Positions 27,640 through 37,718 of a stretch of DNA of 64,000 nucleotides are shown in pieces. A model generated the notes under the pieces. That model saw only the letters and a program-made list of their open reading frames with translations. It searched no databases and had not been told where the DNA came from. Every line of letters begins with the position of its first letter. The first letter of the stretch is position 1. The position numbers and the translations under genes are program-made. The stretch lies in assembly GCA_942486035.1 (NCBI GenBank), contig CALNXK010000023.1, forward strand, positions 3,097,501 to 3,161,500, written 5' to 3'. This DNA is from Porites lobata (taxonomy: Eukaryota > Cnidaria > Anthozoa > Scleractinia > Poritidae).

Positions 27640-28390
27640 GAGAGGGAAACTGGGAACTAAAAGGGGTAAAGTGCTGAAAAGATGGGGGACTGGTAGAGAA
27701 GGGGCATGAATTGGAAGAGAAAAGGGAAAGAATTGGCAGGGAAGAATAGGCGAGAAATGTCAGTGGGTAGTTACAGAGAGAGAAAAGGTACAAACAACTG
27801 GGAAGGAAAGAGGTGGGAGCTGGTTACAAGGGGTGGAAAACGGAAGGGAAGGAGCAGGAACTGAGAGGGGAAAGGTAGAAAAAGTGAGGCAAAATGAAAA
27901 TAGCTTGAAGAGAGAGGTGTAAAACCAGAAGCCTGGGACAGGAATGGGAAGGGACATTGGTAATAACTGGGACGGAAAGAGGATATAACTTGAAGTGAAG
28001 TAACGAGGGGGGGAAGGGAGAGCAGGGGGAAGAGAAGAGAGGCAGGAATAATGCAGCAGGAACTAGGAACGAAAGATGTAATAACGTGAACGAAAATAGG
28101 AAATAACTTGAAGAGAAGAGGCGACTAGAAGAGAAGAGAAGGAGGGAGGGAAAGGGTTAATAGCTAAGAGAGAAGAGTAAGAACTGGGTGAGAAAAGGGC
28201 ACTGGGAAAAAAATAGGGCAAGAACTGGGAGGGAAAAGAGTGTGTACTACGAGGATGAATAAGAACTAGGAGAAAATTGAGGATTGGAGGAAAATGGGAC
28301 TGAGACTGGAATTAAAAGGTGTAAATTTGGGAGAGAAGTGGGGACTGGATGAATAAAGGCCAGGTACTAGGAGGGAAAGGGCCCCAGGGG
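27640..28390. repeat. Purine-rich degenerate tandem repeat
   Basis: For about 750 bases the plus strand is strongly purine-biased and built from irregular copies of a 20-30 base unit resembling GAACTGGGAGAGAAAAGGG (variants: AGCTGGTTAC, GGACTGGTAGAGAAGGGGC, GAACTAGGAGAAAATTGAG). The open frames on the opposite strand (27599-27957) are Pro/Ser/Phe-rich translations of the same repeat and not genes. Confidence 0.75.
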
Positions 28391-28891
28391 ATGCACTCCC
28401 TTAAATGGCCTATATGGGAATGTGCCGTTGGATATGGTATGGTCTTTGTCCTCCCTGTCCTAAACAGCAAAATATAATTTTGTGCAAGTCTGTCCTAATT
28501 ATTCACTTGATGAAATTTGCTTGTACTCCAAGTATTTAAAAGCAATGACTATAACACGAATTTGCTCTATTTATGTTTGCAAAAAATGGCTTTAAACCAA
28601 GAAAGCACACACTTTGTCCTTTGTCCTAAACAGGGAATGTATTTTAGGATTTTTTTGTCCTAAGGGGGATCAGGATTTCAAAGCCTCAGCGGCAACAGTG
28701 GACAAAGAAAGGGTTGTCAAAAACAAGATTAGCTGATTATAACAAAAACTAAAATGCAGGGCAAGTTGGCAATGACTTTGCCTTTATGTCTGTTGCTGTG
28801 TTTCTCATGGTAAAACATTATATCAACATTGAAACAAACTACAGCCAAACCACCACACTAAGTTTTATCATAAAACCCTATTCAACTCTGG

Positions 28892-28897
28892 TTTATT
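28892..28897 (-). terminator. Polyadenylation signal AATAAA of the CCDC86-like gene
   Basis: A canonical AATAAA on the minus strand lies 33 bases beyond the stop codon of the CCDC86/CGR1-like gene, the expected place for its poly(A) signal. Confidence 0.6.
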
Positions 28898-28929
28898 TCA
28901 AAATAAATAAATCAATTTACACAAAACAT

Positions 28930-30796
28930 TCAACGAGTTTCAATTTTTCGTAGCTGTTTCTTCTTCATTCTCTTTATCTTTGCTGTGTCTTTTATCTGAA
29001 AGCAATTAAAAAGGAAGTTATAAATTGGTTAGTGCTACTATCAGAATTATATAATTCTTCATTCGTCATGGTAGAGTCAGGTGGAAAGTAAAAGATGAGA
29101 AAACATTATGAAGGAAAGTGCAACTTGGGTACTGCAGAGTGGTAGCTAAAGACAGTGAAGAATGGAAAAAGAAAGCCAAGTCCTTATGTGGCTACTGACA
29201 TGATGGGTAATGAAGTTGATTCTTGTCAACTGAATACTTGGAGTGAAAATCACCTACAGAACCTTACCACTTGTACAACTTGAGATTTCTTTTCATTTTC
29301 CTCTCTTCTCTTTTTCCTTTCTTCTATTTTCCTTCGTTTTTCCTGAAAAAAAAGGAGGAAAAAAAATCATCAATCTGATAAATTTCTGCATAGTAGAAGA
29401 CGGCTAATCATTCATTTAAAAGGGACTATAAAACATTAAGGTAACAGGAAAAGGGCAACAGAAAACATAGCTTAGAAGAAAGTGATCCTAAAGTTTTAGA
29501 CCATCAGGGCAGTAAGATATTAGATGAAAACTTAGAAAAAAAATTAGAGCATGGTGGGTTTGTGAATGACTGTGTCTTACCTCTTTTTGTTTCTTTGCCT
29601 CCTCTTTAAGTTCTTTTTCATAAACTTTCATTAATTTCTGTTGCATTCTAACTTGCTGTTTTCTGCCCCAAGATGTGTGCAAGGGATGAACACCAATAAC
29701 TGCAGATTTCCTAACACAACAACATCAAGTAATAAACAGAATTTTCCACTTTGCCACAAACGTTCAGGAACATAATTATTACACTTTGAATTCATAATCT
29801 TTAAGCCTGGTTTTCATACGTTGGGAAAATCCCAACCATTTTACTGTTTCCAGACAGTCCCAGATGTTGCCGACTAATATCCCCGATAGTCTGGGATAGT
29901 CAGGGACAAATCTGGGGAATCAGGAGCATTTCTATTCTCCCTCCACATCCCAGATTTCTGCGACTATGGGCAATCATTCCAGACAAATGAAAATTTGTAC
30001 TGTCGGGGACATTGGCGATGGATTTTGCTCATTACCAATCCTCTAAATTTCTGGGCTCCAGTCCCCCTTGCTCACTTTCCATTTCCTGCCAAATTCAATA
30101 TCAGTAGAATCTGGGAAAGAATTCTTGTGATTATCCAATATATAGAAAAAATCTGAAATAGTCAGCAAAAAGAGAAATACCCGATTGCCTGAGATTTTCC
30201 TAACATATAAAAACCAGGTTTTAACAAAGAGATTGTCCAGCTTGGGCCTTGTGATATAATTATTGTCCCTCTCCTGTAACAAACAGAGTCTTAGTTTGAC
30301 TGTCTCACAACCCTGGTGATAAAAGATCCAAAAGATGCTTAAATTTCTCCAGAGGCTTTCTTTAGATTTTCCATATATTTGTCTGTAATTTTTTCCGGGA
30401 CTTTCTTACAGACAAATGTATAGAAAATAAAAGTGGTTCTAGGTCTTCTAGCAAATGTAACTCCCTCAATTTTTTTCAGTAGAATCTTTAGGAGCTAAGC
30501 TTTAGTTTACAATTCATATTGTTTTCAGAACAGCTGTTCCACAGAAATTATTCGACATTAGATTCTCATACAAACACTGTAATTTCTCAAGTGTTTGCCT
30601 TCTCGTCAAGACGGCATTGAAAACTGTGACAAGGTCTATAAAGTGGGCCAGGCTAAGGCTACAATGGAGGACAAAATTCTTAGGACAATTAACACTATCT
30701 GCCTTAATTTTTCCCCCTTTCCCCCTCTCCCCTAAGCAATGTTGTAGTTTGTGCACCCCTGTACGCTTTACCCTGTCCTAAAAGTGTTTCTTCATC

Positions 30797-30829
<33 letters not shown>

Positions 30830-31404
30830 GTCGCGGTATCCAAGTGGTTAGAGAAGTGTACATTATGCTACATCTGAACATTTGATAAATTAAGGATGTG
30901 GAAGGAAGGTTTTCCATAACCGTTCCAAGGATTTTTGTCCTCCATTGTAGCTCACCTCATGTAAACAGGTCCTAAATGTCTCATTCAGCTAGTTAAAAAC
31001 GCATGTACACATGCATAAACATGCACGCTGACTCAAATTAGTAAACAATGTATTTTTACTGATTTTTAAAAAAACACAGATCATCTAAAACTGAGTTTGA
31101 TGTTGGAATAAGAATTCTTCACAGCACCTTATTGCTATCTTTCAATTCGAGAATAAATAAACATTATTGATTTATTGACTGATTGATAGCGCTCACCGTC
31201 AATCAAACGCGTACGAGGGATCGTAGATTCTCTCGCTTTAAAAGAGAATACACATATGGTCGCTCCCCATTAAGGGAGCCTCTCATATCAACCCAATAAG
31301 TACCTTTTCTTTTCACTCTTCCACACTCTTCCGGATTTAGGTCTTCCTTTTGGGATTGTTTTCGGCTTTCCTTCGCGGATATCTTGTGTTGTGGTGGCGG
31401 CCAT
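28930..31404 (-). CDS. CCDC86: CCDC86/CGR1-family ribosome-biogenesis protein
   Basis: There are four exons on the minus strand: 31404-31304, 29710-29581, 29342-29268 and 28995-28930. All have AG/GT borders and joining phases, and give 123 residues. The protein carries the CCDC86/Cgr1 signature: GRPKSGRVWK at 20-29, then a TSWGRKQ block, a long Lys/Glu/Arg coiled coil (KELKEEAKKQKE, RKIEERKKREE), VVQVIKD and a basic end KRMKKKQLRKIE. Yeast Cgr1, also about 120 residues, is nucleolar and needed for 60S pre-rRNA processing; human CCDC86 (cyclon) is longer because of a disordered N-terminal extension absent here. The start lies in a good context (AACATGGCC). Intron 1 (about 1.6 kb) contains a MITE. 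It is head to head with FHIT. Confidence 0.9.
30659..30950. repeat. MITE with 18-bp TIRs in CCDC86 intron 1
   Basis: CTACAATGGAGGACAAAA (30659-30676) recurs inverted as TTTTGTCCTCCATTGTAG (30933-30950). The 292-bp interior has no gene. Confidence 0.75.
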
Positions 31405-31502
31405 GTTCTTTTAGTTGACTGACGCCCGCACATTTACCAGAAAGCGACATAATTTATTTACCCGCAAGAGAGGTACTTCATATATGGTAATTTCCATGAA
31501 AG
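31405..31502. promoter_or_regulatory. Bidirectional promoter between CCDC86 and FHIT
   Basis: Only 98 bases separate the two divergent start codons, so both genes must share promoter DNA. The FHIT start codon sits inside AAGATGGCGG (31500-31509), a match to the YY1 consensus, and the CCDC86 start lies within CATGGCCGCC. I see no clear TATA box placed for either gene. This fits a TATA-less housekeeping promoter; YY1 use is inferred from the motif alone. Confidence 0.6.
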
Positions 31503-31982
31503 ATGGCGGGTCAAAGTTTCAATTTTGGGCGAATTTTTCTTCAGCCTTCTGTGGTATTTTTCCGTTCTCAGTTGTCCTTTGGATTTGTAAATAGAAAGCC
31601 TGTCCTTCCAGGACATGTACTTGTGTCTCCTCTTCGCGTTGTTAAGAGATTTTGTGAACTAACTGAGGAAGAAGTGGCGGACTTGTTCACGAGTACGCAA
31701 AAAATCGCACGCGTTGTGGAGAAGGTGTATGGCGCCAGTTCTCTTTCGATTGCGATACAGGATGGCCCAGAGGCAGGACAGACAATTGAGCATGTCCATG
31801 TCCACGTGTTGCCCAGGAAAAAAGGAGATTTTGAACATAATGATGATGTCTACAAGGCTCTCGACGAACACGACAAACAGGAAGATAGTTTGGTGGCGGA
31901 AACGGGCTCAGCGACTAATAAAGGATTAAGGAGTGAGGAAGAAATGGCGAAAGAAGCGGCTTATCTAGCTGACTTATTCTGA
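31503..31982 (+). CDS. FHIT: FHIT, bis(5'-adenosyl)-triphosphatase (HIT family)
   Basis: An intronless 159-residue frame colinear with vertebrate FHIT (147 residues). FHIT hydrolyses diadenosine tri- and tetraphosphate to AMP plus ADP/ATP and acts as a signalling protein while substrate-bound. Recognisable blocks are QPSVVFF at 14-20, VNRKPVLPGHVLVSPLR at 29-45, DGPEAGQT at 87-94 and the histidine triad HVHVHV at 97-102, with H99 the expected nucleophile. RSEEEMAKEA near the C-terminus also matches. The insertion relative to the mammalian protein lies at about 126-142. The start is the ATG in AAGATGGCGG. Human FHIT is spread over more than a megabase, so the single exon here is striking. Retrocopy origin is possible, but the shared promoter with CCDC86 and the intact catalytic motif argue for a working gene. 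Confidence 0.95.
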   Translation: MAGQSFNFGRIFLQPSVVFFRSQLSFGFVNRKPVLPGHVLVSPLRVVKRFCELTEEEVADLFTSTQKIARVVEKVYGASSLSIAIQDGPEAGQTIEHVHVHVLPRKKGDFEHNDDVYKALDEHDKQEDSLVAETGSATNKGLRSEEEMAKEAAYLADLF

Positions 31983-34900
31983 AAATCATTTTAAAAAACT
32001 GTTTAAGTGTTTACCGAAACTTTCTGACACTGGGAATTACGTAATAATGAGCGCGGGAATTCAGGGTATAAATCTCACAGCGCGCATATTTTTTCGGGCC
32101 ATTGCATTTGACATCCACTCCCTATTGACTGACATTTTCTGAGGAGGACTTCAAAAGTTAATTCTTAGGGGTCGCTGCATTGGCATTTTTTATGTCTGGA
32201 ATATTTTTGAGGGGAAACAAAATTCCTGAAAATTCCCACTTTACTGACGGAGTAAAGAAAACGGACTATATTTGAGTTGGAGGACTATGCCGCTACGTTT
32301 GATATTTTGTTTCCATTGGGGGTAAAAGTCAACTTACCAGTACCGCAACTATAGGGCTAGGGCAGGGGCAAGGCTGCCACTTAGTTTTAATTGACAGCTA
32401 GTTAACGACAAGTAGGTGGGGAATCAACAGATAGGGATCGGGGCTATTTTCCCATGAAAGTAGCTGGGGGTAGCCTGGATATAATCCCCAGTATAATCCC
32501 CAGTTCTAGGCCCTTAATGACAGCACTGTTAAGGGGGGCGTGGCTCTTAACCCTTTAAGCTCCAATATCATTATTCAAATTCTCCAGACTGAACTCCTTA
32601 CATTTCCCTTAAGTCTAGTTGAGAGAATTTGATAAAAGATCAAAGCATTTTTCTCAGATGATCATTTCATTAATTTTCATGACCATTTCTCTTGACAATG
32701 TATGGATATCGTTAGGAGAAAATTGCTGTTGATAACTATTGAGACTTAAAGGGTTAAAGGGAGTGATGCATGGCCCATATCATAAAGTAATGGAAAAAAG
32801 TAAGTGATATTGGCTGTGAAATAATGAATATATGAATACTGTGGGATAAATAAATAAATATAAAGGGGATCACCACAATAATTGAAGATGCAAGTTAAGC
32901 TGTTGCAGAAAGAAAGCTTTAAAAAATTCCGGCATGCCAGGAATCAAACCCTGAGCTCTGTGCCGGTGCTTTTCGCATCTTCAACTGTGATGCTATGGGC
33001 TGTAAAGTGAACCCACTTGGGACAGGTTGGGTTGGTCAGTCTCAGTTTTAAACAGTGAGAAAGTTTGTTGAAGAAATTATGTTGTATTCTATTGATGACA
33101 TTATATGGTTCCAAAAAGGAGATGAATTGATGTGTGTCAGCATAAGCCGGTAGATGTCGTAGCTGAGTAACTCGATTAAGACTTCGAAATTAAAGATTTC
33201 CATGTTATCGGTCTGCTTACCTTCTGAAAGAGTCTAAATAGTAGATCACTTGGTTCTCTCATGATGTGACTTTGCGGGATGCTAGTTAGGGACAACCTGC
33301 TTTCCTTTTTTATGATTTATTCATAAAAACACAAAATTCGAATGACTAAAGGGGCAACACCAAAACCGTCAACATTTCAGTATCTTAAACAATGGCCTGG
33401 GTCAAAATGCTCAACCAATGCTCCACTCTTACAGTCTTACTTGCACTTACGGCGGCTCAGATGTATTATGTTTCTAAAATCCACGTAAAGCACGTTTATT
33501 TTTTTGCGCCGTATTTCTTAATGCAATTTTGCTTTTCTTTCAACTACTATGATGGTAAAACTACTGCAATCCAGCATGATGCATTTGCTGTGGCAGATCT
33601 AGGGGAGGCACCCAGGGGGCCCGGGCACCCCCCTTATTTTTAGATCAAACTGAGGCTCGAAGGGCTGAAAAAATTTTTTGGGAGACCGCCCCCCCACCCC
33701 CCAACCTTATCTCAAGGTCTGTTTCCGGTACTGATTTGTGCCCTTCACTTCAACAATATGTTGTAACGGTATTGTTGGAAAGTCTTGTCTTCCTGCCTAG
33801 TTACACAATTTACCTGTATTTCTCTCCCTCCACTCATCCCTAACATTTAACGGGCCCTCTCCCATGAGCTTCGAGAGGTTCTGCTATTCTTAGTTAATCT
33901 TTTCCTGTATGCATCAGTTATTCCAGGTTCATTTGAATTCCTGACGGTTAGTTCGAGTATTTCGTTCGCCCTGCTATCCCTTAGGCAACAAGACGCTATC
34001 GGAGTGTGCACTTGGGCGTCGTTACACCACGCGGACATTCCAATGTTTTTCCGACCCCGTCCCCCCTCCCCCTACCCCCAATAAGCAATAAAAGGCGGCC
34101 TCTGTCTTTTTTTTTAAGACACCGACGACATGCACTTTTCACAGGTGACTGAAGCTTCAGTTTACTCACACAGAAAGGCATGCGACATACTGAGGGCGCA
34201 GTGTTTTTTCGAAGTCACGGTCACGGACGAAGAGGGACTAAGAATTTGTTGAAGCCCGCAAGTTTCAAGCTCTGAAATTTATTGCGCTGTCCTAGATCAT
34301 CCTGACAGAATTTGATAGGGTTCAGTAGAGAAAAAAATTTTGTGAGTGAATTCTTTGCGCATTCACGCTGGACCAAAAGTAAAGGTGGCTTTATAAAATG
34401 GTGGTCTAACCCGTTATCATCAACATACGATGATCAGTACACAACCTCCTGTTCCCCATAATCTAAAACGGTCATCACTACTCCCTCTTCTTAATTGCAT
34501 GCAGGCTTGAGCTTCTAAGCCCTTTCTCTTTAATTAAAAAGGGGAGGAATGGTAGAATACCAGAGAGAAAGAAGGTAGTGTTCATGCTTGAAGTTAGTTG
34601 CATCAAACTCGCGACCTTGAAAACGGGATAAGACTTGAAAAAAAGCTGAAACACCGTGTGTCATTCTAAACTATAAATTACTAACGGACTCCCCTTTCCT
34701 CGCATAACCATGACTCAGTTACTTGTCTACTTTCAATTGACTCGCGTTTCCATTTAGATTCTTTTGACTATTGAGTCCTAATTACCTTATTTCTGACTTT
34801 GGCCATCCTCTTTTTTTCTCCGTTTAGCGTCGTCTGACCGACCCAAATTTTTGGCATTTTCAAAAAAAACAGTAATGACGTAGCTAAACCATTTTGCACT

Positions 34901-35824
34901 TGGAATAAAAAAAATGATCATAGTAACAGCACAGAGAAAAACCGGAACATCTTTTACAGCAAATTGTACCTTTTGTTAATCCAATTATGGAAGTTAACTT
35001 TTAACGTTGTCCCAGGGTACCAGGGCCTCCTATTCCGAGACTTCTTGTGATTTTTTTTTTAGTTTTTTTTTTTCAGTCCGACCGACCGACCCAAAAATTA
35101 TCAGGAAATGCATTCGACGCTGAACGCGAAAAAAGGGGATGGCCTTATCGAGTTTCCAAGCTTTCTCTTCACTAGTGGTTTTGTTACTGAGTCTGCTTGC
35201 TGTCCCCTGCTCTGGTCCTCATTCAAGACCCAAGTGCTTCCAACGCTTGTGACTCAACGCAAAGGGTTGAGATTGCAACTTTTCTTTGAATTGTGCTACC
35301 AATCATTTAACCATTACTGTAACCGAATTGGCAGAGTTATATCTTAGCTCCTTTGGAATCTAATGCGCCATTCCAGCATTCCAAAAGGCATCTTTACCGT
35401 CAGTCAAACAGTTTATCGTAATTGGTACTACTGGCTCTAAAAGCATACAGTGGACCGATGTTTGGAAGTCTCCTATGACAGGGTAATGAAAGCAATACCA
35501 TCGTGCAAAACATTTTTTGTCATCTCTGGAGTTCAGTGGGAATAAAATATGAGGGATACACAACTAAGGCCGCAAAGATACCAACAGAGTACCATAGGGT
35601 CTTTCAACGACAAAGGGAAGTGAGTTGGTGCTCTTCTTATAAGCTGTTCTTAGTTTGCAACCACGTCACAATTGGCGGCCATGCTGGTGGTCAGAACAAT
35701 AAAAGTTATTTCTAAGGATTCACATGGAAATAGGGTTCCCTGAGAGAAATGCTTTACCAACATGGCGGCCGTGACGTCACTTGCAAATCAGTAATAACTA
35801 TAATGATATGCATTTTGAGGTAGT
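31983..35824. other. Intergenic region downstream of FHIT
   Basis: No gene that I can support. It contains the 32547-32757 MITE, a tRNA-like promoter fragment near 32940-33000 (GGAATCAAACCCTGAGC), GC-rich repeat debris at 33595-33720 and 34060-34080, and a mobile-element-like block at 35660-35790 containing AACATGGCGGCCGTGACGTC. The short open frames (33392-34181, 35108-35715) lack splice sites, codon bias and family matches. Confidence 0.5.
32547..32757. repeat. MITE copy 3 of the ACCCTTTAAGTCCCA family
   Basis: TTAACCCTTTAAGCTCCAAT at the left and GAGACTTAAAGGGTTAA at the right form terminal inverted repeats. The interior (GAGAGAATTTGATAAAA, GAGAAAATTGCTGTTG) is homologous to the copies at 11653 and 12170, but in the opposite orientation. 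Confidence 0.75.
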
Positions 35825-35828
35825 TTAA

Positions 35829-37714
35829 GGTGGCTCGACTGGATTTTTTGGGGTTGATACCTTCCAACTTTGAGCATTAACTACGTCGGCATGAGTAAAG
35901 ATATGGAAAAAAGGTTACCACAACTGTATTATATAAATATGAAAATTTCTTATGATCTGGGTTTTATTGCCATCGGAGTCGTCATGGCAACGTAATGACG
36001 TAATTACGTTTTTCATGTATCTTTGTGTTTCTGTGTTCCAGGAGTTTTTTGATGAAATCGCTTAAGGGAGTATGTACCTGCTATAATTGCCTCCATTATG
36101 GTAAAGTTTGAACAAATTCTATGAGAGCGTTTTCGAAGTATTTTGAAATGTAGTTTTAAGAATGATAAAAACAGTGAAATAGCATGCTACCTACACAATT
36201 CGCTAATATTTTAAGAAAATGATAAGCTTTGGGAACGAGGCTTCATCTCATAGTGGTTTGACTCCATTGAAAACTGCATACGAAAAAAGAGGGGAATTGC
36301 TCTGGGCGATCGCGAGTAAGAAGAATTTTATTAACTTGCATTTAGCTGCTTTTGATACAGTTTTTGGACGTAATTTGGTCCATCCCTAAAAATTTCGCAT
36401 TTTTCCAAAAACCGCTCGATAAATTTTTTTATAAATTCGACAATCCCGAGATCAATCGTCAAGAAATATTCCCTGCAAGTTTTAAGAGCATTGAAAATAG
36501 GGAAGGCTTTTAAATAGGACCTCAAATATAACCCATTTTTCCCCCAGATTTTGTGTTTACAAGTGAGCGTCCTCATTATTCACTGGCATTGTTTTCAAGT
36601 TTCATATACACGTGCACATTTAGCAAAAAGATAGAATTTGCATCAGAAAGGACCCTCGGTTAAATCTTCGGGATATGCTAATTACCGGGTAGAGAGATTA
36701 ATGATACATTATAACATCAGAGCAACTCTTTGTGATAGTTTCTGTGATGTTATAACCCGAGTAAGATAATTGAGTATTCCATCCTACGCGATGAGCCGTG
36801 ACGTTCACCGTTTCGGCTCTCACTGCTATCTGTGACGACAAGCCAACTATTAGCATATTCCTGATATTTGTTCGGAAAGTAATCGAGAGTTCTTTTTTAT
36901 GAAAATTTATATCTTTTGCTGGTTGTGCACGTGCATATGAAACTTGAAAACAATGCCAGTGAATAATGAGGACGCTCACTTGTAAACACAAAATCTGGGG
37001 GGAAAATTGGTTATATTTGAGGCCCTATTTAAAAGCCTTCCCTATTTTCAATGTTCTTGAAACTTGCAGGGAATATTTCTTGACAATTGATCTCGGGATT
37101 GTCGAATTTATAAAAAAATTTATCGAGCGGTTTTTGGAAAAATGCGAAATTCTTAGGCATTGACCAAATTACGTCCAAAAACTGTATCAAAAGCAGCTGA
37201 ATGCAAGTTAATAAAATTCTTCTTACTCGCGATCGCCCAGAGCAATTCCCCTCTTTTTTTTGGATGCAGTTTCCAGTGGAGTCAAACCACTATGAGATGA
37301 AGCCTCGTTCCCAAAGCTTATCATTTTCTTAAAATATTAGCGAATTGTGTAGGTAGCATGCTATTTCACTGTTTTTATCATCCTTAAAACTACATTTCAA
37401 AATATTTCGAAAACGCTCTCATAGAATTTGTTGAAACTACGCCATAATGGAGGCAATTATAGCAGGTACATACTCCCTTAAGCGATTTCATCAAAAAACT
37501 CCTGGAACAGAGAAACACAAAGATACATGAAAAACGTAATGGCGTCATTACGTTGCCATGGCGACTCCGATTGCAATAAAACCCAGGTCATAAGAAATTT
37601 TCATCTTTATATAATACAGTTGTGGTAACCTTTTTTCCATATCTTTACTCATACCGACGTAGTTAATGCTCAAAGTTGGGAGGTATCAACCCCAAAAAAT
37701 CCAGTCGAGCCACC
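35829..37714. mobile_element. 1.9-kb palindromic foldback element with TTAA target duplication
   Basis: The left half from 35829 (GGTGGCTCGACTGGATTTTT) is the near-perfect reverse complement of the right half ending at 37714. The arms match closely for about 790 bases each (to about 36619 and from about 36926) and, with more mismatches, almost to the centre. TTAA lies directly outside both ends (35825-35828 and 37715-37718), the target duplication typical of piggyBac-like and some foldback/MITE elements. The same 65-80 residue open frame appears in each arm (minus strand 36331-36576, plus strand 36966-37163), a by-product of the symmetry. No transposase is visible, so it would have to be moved in trans. 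Confidence 0.85.
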
Positions 37715-37718
37715 TTAA

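Noticed and set aside
27599..27957. Pro/Ser/Phe-rich frames on the minus strand
   Set aside because: Translation of the purine-rich repeat; composition explained by strand asymmetry.
31503..31982. FHIT as bacterial contamination because it is intronless
   Set aside because: The protein is closest in motif detail to animal FHIT and shares a promoter with an intron-bearing eukaryotic gene.
36331..37163. Pair of similar open frames (minus 36331-36576 and plus 36966-37163)
   Set aside because: They are the same sequence seen from the two arms of the palindrome; no family match and no start context.
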